DNA of 64,000 nt from Heterodera schachtii (GCA_023374025.1 SIJG01000031.1:601108-665107), one strand, 5' to 3'. Positions 1-11,055 are shown, counted from the stretch's first letter. The notes: generated from the letters alone by a model not told the origin. A program made the numbers and translations.

Positions 1-258
1 TCCCGTGGGACAATATTTAAAATGAAAAAAAATTTACAAATTTAAGAGAAAAAAATGCCAATGCTGACCCTCAAAAGCGGCCGAAGCCAATTGTACCGGC
101 CAATCGACCAATTGCAGCACAACAACCAAGTTCAACAGCAGAAACAACACAAAAAACACCAATGATCGACACAAAGCCAACTTTAGCTGATTTATTTGAA
201 CCACAAAATGATGCAACAGAAAATAATAGGCACAGCACAGAGACAAGAGGCATTAAAG
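1..258 (+). pseudogene. Copy A of duplicated exon (3' part), unknown Thr-rich protein
   Basis: Bases from about 115 to 258 are nearly identical to 1655-1796, and the open frame ends at the same donor (ATTAAAG followed by GTAAAT). The frame reads ...TPMIDTKPTLADLFEPQ... as in the second copy, but the 5' part (bases 50-114) is different: it reads through a Lys/Pro-rich stretch instead of the ETRKTLISYKK start. This copy is therefore an alternative or rearranged exon truncated by the window edge. I do not recognise the product. Homology to the neighbouring copy runs on for more than 800 bases of intron and downstream sequence. Confidence 0.45.
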
Positions 259-776
259 GTAAATTATGGTTTCAAACCGTAATGAGACGAAGTGCCAAAA
301 GTGCAAGCGCAATGCGAATGTTCAAAAAGCAAAATATGTATTTCAAAAATATATTTATTTTTTACTAAATTAAAATCACATTATTTTTTTCAATTTTTAA
401 AATATGTTTTTAATTTGATCACTCACCTTTTTTGTACTTCGCCCACCTTTCTTTTTGGTTTTTGCTCACGCTTGCACTTTTCGTACTTCACCATAGCACC
501 TTTTAAAACAATAAGACTGTAAAATTTAGTGAAAATTCAGTCCCGGGCGCTCAGTTGATAATCGGCTAATCGTATCAAAAACCCATATGTAGTTTGCTAA
601 GATCGCCATGGAATGCACATATTACCTGCAAAAAGTTCGGCCCCACACCTATTATAACCGTATTTTTAAATCGAAATTGCGAATGCACCTTTAAAAGAAT
701 TTTTATTTTTATTTTATCGGGGCGAAACGATGTTTAGTTTTTGTGGAATATTTTTGGAAATTAATGAATGCGTTAA

Positions 777-1040
777 TTGCACCCGGCTTCGTTCAATTGT
801 CAAAATATTGCCGTAAATTTCACGACAGGGTCGCGCACCTGGTCAACCCATCAACGGCATCGCGGTCTGACCCGATCACTGCCCAGCAACAACATGCTGA
901 TGGACGGCGGTGCCATTGAGGAGAACAAATTGGTCATTGTTGTGCCGGATGTGTCACTAAAAAATTTCGGGACATTGCCTACAGCGACATCATTTAACAG
1001 CCCTTCAGCAGCACCATCAAAAGCACGCCGTTGTGGGTGA
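777..1040 (+). pseudogene. Second exon-like block, duplicated copy A
   Basis: This block and its twin at 2257-2521 share open frames of about 60-85 codons. One frame reads QLSKYCRKF(H/N)DRVAHLV and another reads MLMDGGAIEENKLV(I/V)VVPD, so no single frame covers the conserved part. This suggests a coding region with a frameshift, or conservation that merely reflects recent duplication. I recognise no product. The copy here ends in a different frame from copy B because of small indels near 950-980. Confidence 0.25.
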
Positions 1041-1508
1041 ACAATGCCAATTAACACGCAACAGAGATAGGAGGGAACTGCTGGAACAATTATTTTAAAT
1101 TTTTTGTAGTATTAGTACTAATTTTTTTTTTCCGAAGCATTTAATTGATTTTTTCAAACACTTGTTTGCTTTTTAAAACAAATATTTCAAAAAATCTATG
1201 CCTGAATCCGGGGCCATAACAAACCTGGATTTTTCATAGACATTCATTTTTTTGGATTTTTGTCCAGTAAATCCAGGTCCAACATGGAAGCCAGACCCAG
1301 ATCTTTTTCAAAATGTCGAGCTCTAGTCAGAATTATGTAAGAACATTGTTAAACGTTTTAAAATTTAATATTTTGAATAAAATTAATTACGAAACGACCC
1401 ACAATGTGCAAAATAATGTTGGATTAAATTTGGCTTATTGTGCTTTACGGGTCCCGAAAAAATGAACAATAAAAATTTTTATTCAATTGTTTATTTGTTG
1501 AAATTAAG

Positions 1509-1796
1509 TGGTCGAAACACGAAAAACATTGATCAGCTACAAAAAACCTTCTACTACTACTACTGTGCAAGACGGCCACAATGATTATGCCACACCTGCA
1601 AAAGTTGATGAGAATGGCACAGCAATTCTGATCAATGGCAATGGCATTTCTGCAGCACAACAACCAAGTTCAACAGCAGAAACAACACAAAAAACACCAA
1701 TGATCGACACAAAGCCAACTTTAGCTGATTTATTTGAACCACAAAATGATGCAACAGAAAATAATAGGCACAGCACAGAGACAAGAGGCATTAAAG
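1509..1796 (+). CDS. Exon of unknown Thr/Ser-rich protein, copy B
   Basis: This 96-codon exon is open between an acceptor (AATTAAG before 1509) and a donor (GTAAATTATGG from 1797). It encodes a start-less segment beginning VETRKTLISYKKPSTTTT and ending ...STETRGIK. The composition is hydrophilic and rich in Thr, Asn and Glu, probably disordered, with no transmembrane segment or motif I recognise. The same exon recurs in part at 115-258 and, with a different end, at 3164-3353, so the host gene has been internally duplicated or the locus is a small tandem family. No start codon or terminal exon could be assigned. Confidence 0.45.
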
Positions 1797-2256
1797 GTAA
1801 ATTATGGTTTCAAACCGTAATGAGACGAAGTGCCAAAAGTGCAAGCGCAATGCGAATGTTCAAAAAGCAAAATATGTATTTCAAAAATATATTTATTTTT
1901 TACTAAATTAAAATCACATTATTTTTTTCAATTTTTAAAATATGTTTTTAATTTGATCACTCACCTTTTTTGTACTTCGCCCACCTTTCTTTTTGGTTTT
2001 TGCTCACGCTTGCACTTTTCGTACTTCACCATAGCACCTTTTAAAACAATAAGACTGTAAAATTTAGTGAAAATTCAGTCCCGGGCGCTCAGTTGGCAAT
2101 CGGCTAATCGTATCAAAAACCCATAGTTTTCTAAGATCGCCATGGAATACACATATTACCTGTTCGGTCCCACACCTATTATAACCGTATTTTGAAATCG
2201 AAATTTCGAATGAAATTTTAAAAGATTTTTTATTTTTATTTTAGCGGGGCGAAACG

Positions 2257-2521
2257 ATGTTTAGTTTTTGTGGAATATTTTGGAAATTAATGAATGAATT
2301 ACTTGCACCCGGCTTCGTTCAATTGTCAAAATATTGCCGTAAATTCAACGACAGGGTCGCGCACTTGGTCAACCCATCAACGGCATCGCGGTCTGACCCG
2401 ATCCCTGCCCAGCAACAACATGCTGATGGACGGCGGTGCCATTGAGGAGAACAAACTGGTCGTTGTTGTGCCGGATGTCACGAAAAATTTTCGGGGCATT
2501 GCCTACAGCGACATCATTTAA
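2257..2521 (+). pseudogene. Second exon-like block, duplicated copy B
   Basis: Preceded by an acceptor-like TTTTATTTTAG at 2233-2243. One frame (2257-2445) encodes MNELLAPGFVQLSKYCRKFN...; another frame (2294-2521) ends with a stretch beginning EENKLVVVVPDVTKNF. The shift between them lies near 2420. The block matches 745-1000. No family was recognised and the frame switch makes a functional exon doubtful. Confidence 0.25.
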
Positions 2522-2639
2522 CAGCCCATTAGCAGCACCATCGAAAGCACGCCGTTGTGGGTGAACAAGCCCAATTTTATTTTATCAGATATAGGGTGGA
2601 ACTGGAAGTCTGGATTTTTTAATGAAACTGCGAAATCCT

Positions 2640-3000
2640 AAAATTTTAGTTTCCAAACATACTAACAAATAAGGGTCAGAATTCGAGCTCGACATGGACT
2701 TGGATCCGGGCCTGGGTTTTTCCTGGACTCGGGTTTTTTGGGGTTTTCAGCAAATCCAGTCAAATAAGAAAAAACACAGTTACAGGTTAGGGCATTAAAA
2801 CCTGCTGGACTCTCTGGCTAATATTTAAAATTTATTATTTTCCGTGACCATGTTTTATTTAATATCCTTTTAATTAATGATCTTTTCAAACATTTGTTTA
2901 CCTTTTAAAACAAATTCAACATAATCCAGGCCATGACAAGCTTGGGTTTTTCCTGGACCTGGATTTTATGTCCAATATGGAATCCAGGTCCAGGTGTCTT
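2640..3000. repeat. CCAGGTCC-type interspersed array
   Basis: Multiple short units related to GGTTTTTCCTGGAC and AATCCAGGTCCAGG occur at 2690-2760 and 2920-2995, with a second cluster at 1200-1320 in the preceding unit. They look like the arms of small inverted-repeat elements. No coding potential. Confidence 0.45.
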
Positions 3001-3163
3001 TAATCGGTTACGAAAAATGATCCACAAAGTTCAAAATAAATCGGTAAAAATAAGCGAATAAGTTTGATTTTATTGGTTTATTTAATACTCATTCTTCGCT
3101 GTCGTGAGCCCCAAAAAATTGAAGAAATAAACATTTTTTCAATTTTTTAACTGTTGAAATTAG

Positions 3164-3540
3164 TGGTCGAAACACGGAAAACATTGATCAGCTACAAAAA
3201 ACCTTCTACTACCACTACTACTGTGCATGTTGGCCACAATGAGGCCACATCTGCAAAAGTTGATGAGAATGGCACAGCAATTCTGATCAATGGCAACGGC
3301 ATTTCTGCAGCGCAACGGGTGGCACCCGAACGACGGAATTTGGCACGACCACTGTAAGCAAATTATCATAGAATCTCATGAGCGAAAATTTTATGGAAAA
3401 CGGAAAATCTCCGAGTCGCAAAATGTTTTTTTTTAATTTGTAAAGGTTAAAAAACACGCTGAAGCCTATGGTAGCACAAAAATCGTCGCTGATACCGTAT
3501 GCACATCAGATTTTGACGACAACAACAAAGCCAATTACCG
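3164..3540 (+). CDS. Two-exon fragment of the Thr-rich protein, copy C
   Basis: Exon one (3164-3353) starts like copy B (VVETRKTLISYKKPSTTTTT) but diverges after ...GNGISAAQ to RVAPERRNLARP and ends at a donor GTAAGC. Exon two (3446-3540) follows an acceptor TTTGTAAAG and stays open in the frame set by exon one (LLKNTLKPMVAQKSSLIP... then TTTTKPIT), ending at GTAGAC. The frame continuity across a 92-base intron supports a real gene piece. The function is unknown. Downstream exons were not found before the element sequence at 3750. Confidence 0.4.
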
Positions 3541-3749
3541 GTAGACCGTTTCTTCTATTGTTGATATTGGTCATGAAAATTCAATTTCGAAAAAATAATC
3601 AAATTTATTTTAAAATCAATTCGGGGTCCGCCGTCGGCACCCCCACAAAGTGTCCAAGCCACGAATTGTCCAAAAGAGTAAAAAACCACGAAGGGCTATA
3701 TAAATGTCATCTTCTCCTATTCAGCCACCCCGAAAACCCTAAATTAGAC

Positions 3750-3970
3750 TCATTAGCCAGACCCTTGGCTTCGGGGGGGGGGCTGAAGTAAAAAACTCGA
3801 TTTTTAGTGTGAATTTTTCTTTTTTTATTCAATTTTGTGGTGTATTTTTCGTTTTTTGAAATCCCGAATTAGGGGGAGAGGGGTGTATTTACAAAATTTT
3901 TAGCCGTTCTTCGTCAAAAAATTAATATTTTTGCATTTTGGTCTCCATTAAGAAAATTGCTTAAAATTTC
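3750..3970. repeat. GACCCTTGGCTT element, copy 1
   Basis: The stretch from CAGACCCTTGGCTTCGGGG through ATTTTTCGTTTTTTGAAATC and AGCCGTTCTTCGTC matches 16635-16820 in order and spacing. Both copies are followed by a copy of the GC hairpin core (4143-4163 here, 16856-16883 there). Non-coding. Confidence 0.6.
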
Positions 3971-4142
3971 AAAAAATTGGCCTGAAAGTTTATGTTATTT
4001 CCCCTTGTTTTTTGAGAGGTTGTAAAAGCACCAAAATTTCTTAGGATCTGTCGGATAAATTTTGAAATTAGTTATTTTATCAGATTTTCATAAAATGGCC
4101 AACTTTTTGGGTCAAAATTTTGATTTTATTGGTGGGCAATAA

Positions 4143-4163
4143 CGGTGCGATAGGCGCTGCCGG
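4143..4163. repeat. GC hairpin core (partial)
   Basis: Sequence around GGTGCGATAGGCGCTGCCGG is one copy of the dispersed core whose full form is two 11-base arms, CCGGCGGCGCC and GGCACCGCCGG, around TATC. Seen on the opposite strand here. Confidence 0.55.
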
Positions 4164-4289
4164 GTAAAGTTTTGTAATTTTAAGGAATTGTTTAAGATAA
4201 TTAGCAAATAAAAAAGTATTATTATTTTAGTTTTTTTGTATTTGAATTTGCAAAATATTAATGAGAAAATTGTTTTATTCGAAAAATTG

Positions 4290-4640
4290 TAATGACTCCA
4301 ATCCCGCGGGATCCCATGGGATTGGCGAAATGGTAGGGAAGGATAGCGACTCGGGATCTCAATGAATTTAAAAGGGCTCGGGAAGGACCCAGATGTCGGG
4401 ATCCCGATACAATCCCGCGGGATACGGATCCCATCCGGCAGAATTGGCTTTCCTGACGCAAATTAAAATTATCAAAATTTGAATGGTTCCCAGAAAATCA
4501 ATCAGCGGAAAATTCGTCAATGGACAATCAATCGAAATAATTTTTTTCTTAAGAATTTTATTTTTTCGAAAAAAAGTATTTGACGAATTGTCCACTGACG
4601 GATTGTCCGGACACTAATTTGAATGGGAATGGAGATCAAT
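4290..4640. repeat. GGGATCCC-rich arm and short dispersed motif
   Basis: Bases 4295-4440 contain repeated GGGATCCC and CCCGCGGGAT blocks resembling the arms of the element at 38540-39769. At 4577-4612 lies TGACGAATTGTCCACTGACG, continuing into GGATTGTCCGGAC; this is repeated exactly near 10997-11030. No gene. Confidence 0.5.
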
Positions 4641-5600
4641 AAGTCACTCCATCTACTAATGCCGACGAATGCAAGCGCAAATCTACTAAGCAGACAGAAG
4701 CATCCAAATGTTTAAAAGGAGAGGAGGATGACACTGGTGGATTGGGATGGGAGGATAAAATTGAATCGATTCCCGCGGGGGATTTGTTAGGATTTGCTGG
4801 GATGTTATTCAGGGGGGTGTGCACGAGATGGATAGACAGGAGGATGGATGGATTAAATGGTAAAAATCAATAGAAAAATGAAAAAAAAATGTTGAAAAAT
4901 AGCAATAGATTTAGCGCGGAATACAAATTAAATAATTTTGTATATAAAACTTGTAAATTATTCTGAATTTTTCTTTCCATAGATTTGCTTTAATTTGAAT
5001 TTTCCGCTTTTCATTTTTTTCTGTTTAAAAAATTTTATCATGCATAATCATCTTAAAATAATTATTTAATGTAGAGTTGAGCGGTACCCTTAATTTTCAT
5101 GTACCGGTATTGGAAAAAATTTTGGGGAAGGGAGCCGTGAAAAATTTAGAAAATTTGAATGGAGTTTTAACAGATTTTGCCGAAAAAAACCAAATTTTTG
5201 ATTTCGAGTTAAGAAAACTAAGAATTTTTGGGCCAGGGGACCTTTAGATGCCGTGATTTTCTAAATTTTAGTCACATTTCTTAACAAATTTCCATCAAAA
5301 ATCTTTTTTGCCCCAATGTCGCATTTCGTTTTTTGGATTTTCAGATTTTAGATTCCGCAAATCCGGACCGGAAAATTTTGTTGAAAATCTGCTAAATTTT
5401 TTTTTTAATTTTGGTCCTTTTCACTTCCATATGCAATACATTTTTATGTTCTGAGTAAAACACGAAAAAGAAATGTATTTTTTCTATAAAAAGAATTCTT
5501 GAATTTGTTATTCTACAATACGCTCGAATAAATATAACAATTGTAATGCCCATTTTCATTTGGCTGTTTTTAGGGGATTTAAAATTTTTCATATCCCCCA
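4640..5600. other. AT-rich intergenic stretch
   Basis: No open frame with coding character, no RNA gene and no clear repeat pair was seen. Short open frames are broken by AT-rich homopolymers. Confidence 0.4.
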
Positions 5601-5603
5601 ATC

Positions 5604-5966
5604 GGAACCCGTCAGTTGGGCCCCGGCACATTGGGGCCCCAGCGGTTTTTCGGCTATAACTTTTTTCTTTGTCATCCAAAGCAAACATTTGTTGGTATCA
5701 TTCTAAAGCCCTAAGTGTCCTCTACTAGCTTGCAAAATTTAGAAAAATTTCGTTGAGGTTCAAAAAAGTTTTTGACTCGAAGAATGCAAAAAACCAAATT
5801 TTCCAACTTTTTCGTCTCAAACTTTTTTTAAAATTGACGAAATTTTTTGTAAATTTGCAGGCTAATAGAGGACACTGAGAGCTTTAGAATGATACCAAAC
5901 AATGTTTGATTCGGATCACAAAGAAAAAAGTTATAGTCAAAAAACATGCTGGGGCCCAACTGACGT
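5604..5966. mobile_element. Fold-back element, GTCAGTTGGGCCCC ends
   Basis: The left end reads GTCAGTTGGGCCCC and the right end its complement GGGGCCCAACTGAC. Inside, CTATAACTTTTTTCTTTG mirrors CAAAGAAAAAAGTTATAG, and the motif TTGGTATCATTCTAAAGC near 5693 mirrors GCTTTAGAATGATACCAA near 5881. Almost the whole element is one imperfect palindrome. No coding capacity and no convincing target duplication. Confidence 0.7.
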
Positions 5967-6464
5967 AGACCGCCCCCAATTTAAATAAAGTGGCCAATTC
6001 AAAAATAAATATAAAGATTTTTCATCGAAATCTTAGAGCATTCTATTTTTTTGATTCATTTATTTTTCGTTGCGTAGGCCAATTAATGCAAAGGAAAGCA
6101 AAGCGGGGGGGGGGGGGGGAGAATTGGGGCCAATGGCCAATATTTATGGGGAGGGGAAATAAAGCAAAAGTTTATTCCATCAACAACAAAAAAACGCAAC
6201 GGATAAAACTGATAATTTATAATAAACGTATTGTTGCAGAAGAGGGAGAGAGAAAGGGGGAGAGAGACAAGGGTGAGCAAGACGAGGAGAGCGAAAAGGA
6301 AAAAAGCGTCGCAAAAAATGGAATGAAAAAAAAAGCGGCAAATTCGGCTTTTCGACCAAATTTTCGGTTGACTCCCGGGCCCTCTCCCTCTTTTTTATGT
6401 ATGGGTTAAAGCATTGGCAAAGACCTTCACATTCATGATCAAAAAAAAAAAAACACATCGACGA

Positions 6465-6790
6465 TGGAGCCCGGGGCATTAGCGGCCGAATTTGTCGGTG
6501 AAGCGGACCGAGGCGGAGGTGGAGGGACTGAAAATGTGGAAAAAAATTAGGGGTAGTGAGTGGGAGGAGCGCAGGGTGCGTCAGAAAATTAGGTGTCCTT
6601 TCGGCGCAAACCCAAAGTTTTTTAAACACCTCCCACCCCCACGGTTGCCCTTTTCGGACCGTTGATCGGCGGTAACAGCGGTGCCACGGTCAGAGTGGGC
6701 GGTTGAGGCGGCGGCGTCACGGTCGGAGTGGACGGCTGGCTGCGCAGGCGGCGGCGGTGAGGGCGGAATGCTCTGTCTGCAAAAAATGAC
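6465..6790. pseudogene. Proline-rich exon fragments, copy 1 (paralogue at 62.1-63.3 kb)
   Basis: On the plus strand around 6490-6530 a frame reads NLSVKRTEAEVEGLK, matching NLSVKRTEAALEGLK near 62146. On the minus strand, after an acceptor at 6780 (TTTTTTGCAG), an exon reads SIPPSPPPPAQPAVHSDRD and later TADQRS; the region 63225-63318 gives AVHSDRD and TADQRS in the same order. These are parts of one or two genes with Pro-rich tails. The poly-G run at 6103-6120 and the reading-frame breaks argue against an intact gene here. Confidence 0.4.
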
Positions 6791-7039
6791 ATTGTTAAAT
6801 ATAGAAAATTTTTTTAAAAAATCTTAGAATTTTTTAAAAGGACAAAAAAAATATAGAAAAATTTTCTGCCATTTTTCAAAAGTTTTTTGATGGATTTATA
6901 TTTATTTTGTTTTTCGAGAAATTCTCTAAATTGGTCAATTTTTCTTTAAATTTTTCGGCGGAGGGGGGGGGGGGGGTGGAAACGAGTGCATCTTCCCCAC
7001 TAATTATAAGGTTTTTTCTAACTGAAAATTGTTTTTTAT

Positions 7040-7470
7040 TTGCAGGACTGTCAAAAATATGCATGAAAAATGGCCAAAATACGCACATAAATATGTAAAT
7101 AAAGTCGTGAAATATCCACTAAATATGCATAAAAATGGCAAAATTTGTCCCAAATATGCATAAAAAAGTTGAAAATCAGGGGTACAATTATTAAAAAAAT
7201 TTTTATTCCTCATAAATTTTACCGATTTTTTTTGCAATTTCAAAACAAAAAATTTCCCAAGTTTTCGGCAGTGAAGCTTAATTTTGACCCACTCGCGCAT
7301 CCATTCAGATTTGAATTTAATTTTAGGCATAATCAAATTTTTTCCTAATGAATATTCAAATCTGAAAATATTTGGCGAAAAATGGCAAAACTTTTTAAAA
7401 AATGGCAAAATATGGCATGAAATATGCAGAAAAACCCAAAATTTGCAAAATACAGGATTTTTTTCCAATT
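7040..7470. repeat. ATGCATAAAAATGGC inverted arrays
   Basis: Units such as ATGCATAAAAATGGCAAAAT repeat at 7058-7165, and related ATGGCAAAATATGGCATG units occur at 7380-7440, with AT-rich sequence between. The arms are short tandem units, as in other elements here. A related array with AAAATATGT units is at 10140-10200. Confidence 0.45.
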
Positions 7471-7489
7471 TTATATTAGTTTTTTTACC

Positions 7490-7625
7490 CGATGGTCATG
7501 CCCGCGGGCGCAATTGTGCCGCTCACAAGCGGCGTCAGAGTTTGTGGTGTTGTTGTTGTCCCGCATGGCGCATCCAACAATTTTTGTGTCTCGGGGGGGA
7601 CGGGCCCATCATCGTACTGACAAAT
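7490..7625 (-). pseudogene. C-terminal exon fragment ending APAGMTIG, copy 1
   Basis: Read on the minus strand, the sequence gives TPLVSGTIAPAGMTIG followed by a stop at about 7490. Positions 63865-64000 encode the same end (TGTIAPAGMAIG, stop) preceded by a Pro-rich stretch. The two copies share the GTTTTTTTACC downstream context. This copy seems shorter and its upstream sequence degenerates within 100 bases, so it is probably a relic. Confidence 0.4.
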
Positions 7626-7689
7626 TATAAATTAAGAGAAATTACTCAGATCGGTACCCCGCCCCCATTTTGCATTGTTTCTCACACTG

Positions 7690-7998
7690 GTGTCATGGCA
7701 ACTCGTACAAAAACTCGTACAAAGGCAACGCGTACAAAAAAAAAAATAATTTCTAAGAATTTTCAACTAAAACTTAGAATTTTTAGATTAAAAAACTAAA
7801 TGGATTTTTAGCCTAGAAAAGCTTTTTTAAAAAATCTTTAAAGTTTTTTTTACTAATTATTCCACTGATTTTTTTAAATTTTTGAAAATTAAGTGGTTTA
7901 AAAAGTTTTTCATCTAAAAATTCTAAGTTTTAGGTGAAAACTCTTAGAAAATTTTTTTTTATACAGTTGCCTTTGTACGAGTTGCCATTGACCCCTCT
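7690..7998. mobile_element. Fold-back element with GTACGAGTTGCC arms
   Basis: Left arm: GGCAACTCGTAC repeated with AAAGGCAACGCGTAC. Right arm: TTGCCTTTGTACGAGTTGCC, its complement. The middle is an AT-rich palindrome (TCTAAGAATTTTCAACTAAAACTTAG and mirror). The unit is related to the 15-base minisatellite at 58.2 kb. Confidence 0.55.
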
Positions 7999-7999
7999 C

Positions 8000-8530
8000 A
8001 CTACACCAGGTTGACCCTCGCACCTCCCACACAGGGCGGAGCAGGTCGTTTCCCGCCCGTACCGAAAATTCTTTAAAAAAGAATTTCAAACAAATTTTGG
8101 AAAAAAAAATGAGAAAATTTTTCATAAGAAAACAAAAAGAGAAAATTTTTACAGTTTTAGAACAATTTTTGAAAAAAACTTAGTAATTCATAAAAGAATT
8201 ACGAAAAAAAATCGCTGAACTTTTTTTTTATAGATTTCTCAGGAAATTTTCTTATGAAAAAATCTTGGAGGGGGGGGGCGACGTGGGGAGATACACGGTG
8301 AGGCAGAAAGACATGGGGAATCGATTACAAGAAAAAATATTAGAAAAATTTTTCTAAGAAAATGCTAAGAAAAAAAAAATTCAAATTTTCCATTGATTTT
8401 TCCAAAATTTAATGATGAAGTACCAAAGTGTCCGGTTCGACGTATGCCAAATCCGATGCCGACTTCAGTCCTTGTACGCCAAGGAAGTCGCTCTGAAAAA
8501 AGAATTTTTTTTTTCATACTTGAATTTTTC
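8000..8530. other. AT-rich non-coding stretch
   Basis: Homopolymer-rich sequence with a poly-G run (8270-8278) and AAAAATTTT palindromes. Nothing coding was recognised. Confidence 0.35.
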
Positions 8531-9225
8531 AAAAAAAAAAATCGGCAATGGTCAAGAATTGGTGTCCCGACGAAAAAAAAATGTTAAAAATTTTGCAGGT
8601 ATTTTTTCTAGGCTTGAAAAATGCGCTGATCTCGAATCCGAACTCAGTTTTTATTAAGCATTGATTTTTATCTATGATTTTTGATCAACTATTTGGTTTT
8701 TTGCAAAATTTTAAGAAAATTAGTCAGGCCTAAAAACTCATACCCAGATGTTGCAGCGCCTAATTTTGAATGAGCTAGTGAATGTATGGAGAAGTCGTTT
8801 TCAATTTTTACGCTTTTTTTGAAATTTAATTATTAATCCCAAGGGGTCATATGAGACGGGGGGGGGGGGTCTTGGGTTCGAGTCCACTTGGCTGCGAATT
8901 TGTTTTTTTATGACATTTGATGAAAAATCGTAGACAAATGAAAGTTCATGCATAATCAGAACTTACATTTGTGATCAGAGTATTTTTTAATCCCAAATTC
9001 ATTGCTAAACTTTTTTTAAAGAATTAAAAAATGAAAAAACCAAATAGTTGATGAAAAATCATACATAGATAAAAATCAATGATTTTCAAAATATAAGTTG
9101 AGATCCGTAACCAATGTATTTTTTAAGCCTAGAAAAAATACCTGCGAAATTTTTAACTTTTTTTTCGTCGGGACGCCAATTCTTGACCATTGCCAAATGG
9201 TAATTAACAAAAAAAAAAAAAAAAT
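8530..9225. mobile_element. Fold-back element with tRNA B-box-like centre
   Basis: The left arm CGGCAATGGTCAAGAATTGG, continuing to TCCCGACGAAAAAAA, is mirrored at 9165-9205. Inside, TTTTTCTAGGCTTGAAAAATG mirrors TTTTTAAGCCTAGAAAAAAT. Near 8871-8895 lies TTGGGTTCGAGTCCACTTGG, a good match to a tRNA T-loop/B box. A shorter relative with the same TTGGCAATGGT end lies at 62537-62872 and also holds a B-box-like GGTTTCGAGCCC. Confidence 0.65.
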
Positions 9226-9419
9226 TTAGATTCTTCCTCTATTCCCACACAGCAACAAAATGGCACAAATTATTTTGAAATATTTCATTGCTCTTGAAAA
9301 AATGTGCAAATAAATTTGGGGTGGAGAGTGTTTCATTAACAGGGTTGCCGCCCTAAAAAAACCCGAAACCCGCCTTTTTCCCGACCCGAAAATGGAAGGT
9401 GCTAGGTTGTTTCGTAAAA

Positions 9420-9790
9420 TCCGCCATTTGGCCGATTTTTTCGTCCAAAACATGGCACAACTTTCATAATGTAAAGGGAATCAAATTTTACGTTCTTGAT
9501 ATCATTTTCGAAAGCCAAGCTTTTTCTTAATTAGAATACAAAATTTTAAATAAAATTATCACATTTAACATAAGTTATGGCAGAAATAGTACTTATTTTC
9601 ATACAACTTTTTCTAAAATTGACCAAAATTTTTTAAAATTTTCACTCTTATGGAAAAAAAGCTTGGCTATCGAATGATACCAAGAATGAAAAATTGGATG
9701 GTTTTAAGCAAAGTTATGACATGTTTTGTCCAAAAATTCGCTAAAATTACGAAACGCCCATGGCGGCGGATAAAATGGAAAGTCTTATGG
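9420..9790. mobile_element. Fold-back element, GATACCAA family
   Basis: TTTCGTCCAAAACATGGCAC mirrors GACATGTTTTGTCCAAAA, and CGAAAGCCAAGCTTTTTC mirrors GAAAAAAAGCTTGGCTATCG. The internal TCGAATGATACCAA at 9671 is shared with the elements at 5604, 11860 and 63080. Confidence 0.55.
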
Positions 9791-9834
9791 GGTAACAAAA
9801 AATGATGGTCAAATCAATGCTGCTGTCAATGCTG

Positions 9835-11050
9835 CTGATCCCCCCCCCCCCCCCCCGCCCGCCGGCGTTTTTGCTTTTATTAACATTTTTCCGTTGAAAG
9901 CCGTACCCCCCCCCCCCACCACCAAAACTGTGTTAGAAAATTCATTCCAATTCATTGATGAATTTCCTCTTACCATTTGGCTTACAAATTAGTGGGAGGA
10001 GTGGGGGGGGGAGAGATGTGAATAAAAAATTAAAATGATGAACGATTTGTAAAATAAGTGGAGAGAATGACAGAGGGGGGGGGGGGGGTGGCATGGACAA
10101 AAATCCTTCGAATTTTCTCATAATTTAACTCAATATATAATAGGGCTACCAAAAATATGTCAAAATATGTACAAAAAAGCCAAAATATGTACCAACTATG
10201 TAAATAAAATTTTTAAAATGGTTATTTTTTGGAAAAAAATCCTAATCAAGCATTAAATAGGAACAAATTTTGTACTAATTTTTGGGTTTGAAAATAAAAA
10301 AAATGTAAATTTTGAGTGACTGTTTTGACTTATCGTTTTTTGTTAAAGCGAATATTTGAATGAATTCAAAAAATATACATTTTTATTTCATTTTCATGAG
10401 TTTAAAATGCCCAAAATTTCAATAAAAAGTTTTCAAATGCGATGTTTTTTTTGGGGGGGGGGATGAATTACTGCAGGGGTGAGGGGCTAAAGCCTTCTTC
10501 GCCCCCCGAAACCGAAAATGAAAACAATTTTAAAATGTAAATTGGAAAAATTTCTTAAAAATTGAGTAACCATTTTCTTTAAGGAAATAATGAAAAATTC
10601 TAAATTTCCCACGGCGGTGACTATCCGCACCACCGGACAAAAATTCCTTTAAAATTTTCAAAATTTGACCCAAAATCGCCAATTTTTGAAAAAATCTGTT
10701 CAAAAAATCCGTCAAAAATACCAAAATTTTTCAGGTGGCCTCACCCTACCCTTCAAATTTTTGGAAAATGGCAAAATGCAAGATTTTATCTTAAATAACG
10801 AGAAAATGAATTTAAATTTAAAAGAGTTAATAAAAATTATGATTAAAAAGTGATAAAAAAAGCATTCTACAAAAATTTAAAAGAAATTTTTAATTAAAGT
10901 AACTAGAAAAGTTTTAAAAAGATATGTAAATGTTTTTCTTATTAAATTTAACAATCATTTTTGCAATATTTGGTCTTTGCTCAAAAAAATTCTTTCTGAC
11001 GAATTGTCCACTGACGGATTGTCCGGACCCCCCCCCCCCGCCCTGATGCC
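9835..11050. other. Intergenic; homopolymer runs, one core copy
   Basis: Poly-C/poly-G runs occur at 9841-9856, 9907-9917 and 10077-10088. A divergent GC hairpin core lies at 10611-10636 (ACGGCGGTGACTATCCGCAC, then CACCGG). The 20-mer TGACGAATTGTCCACTGACG recurs at 10997. No gene. Confidence 0.4.
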
Positions 11051-11055
11051 AAGGC

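Larger units (their letters stand above)
111..2580. repeat. Tandem segmental duplication, period about 1.54 kb
   Basis: Positions 115-1050 and 1655-2570 align almost base for base (for example 292-522 repeats at 1830-2060, offset 1538). The copies differ by scattered substitutions and small indels such as 2294 versus 777, where the offset falls to about 1523. The start of a third unit is seen at 3090-3353, where the exon recurs but then diverges. It is a direct duplication carrying one exon and a second exon-like block per unit. Confidence 0.85.

Noticed and set aside
6180..6629. 149-codon minus frame rich in Phe/Leu/Pro
   Set aside because: Lies over purine-rich repeats and poly-G; no splice context and no conserved paralogue in this frame.
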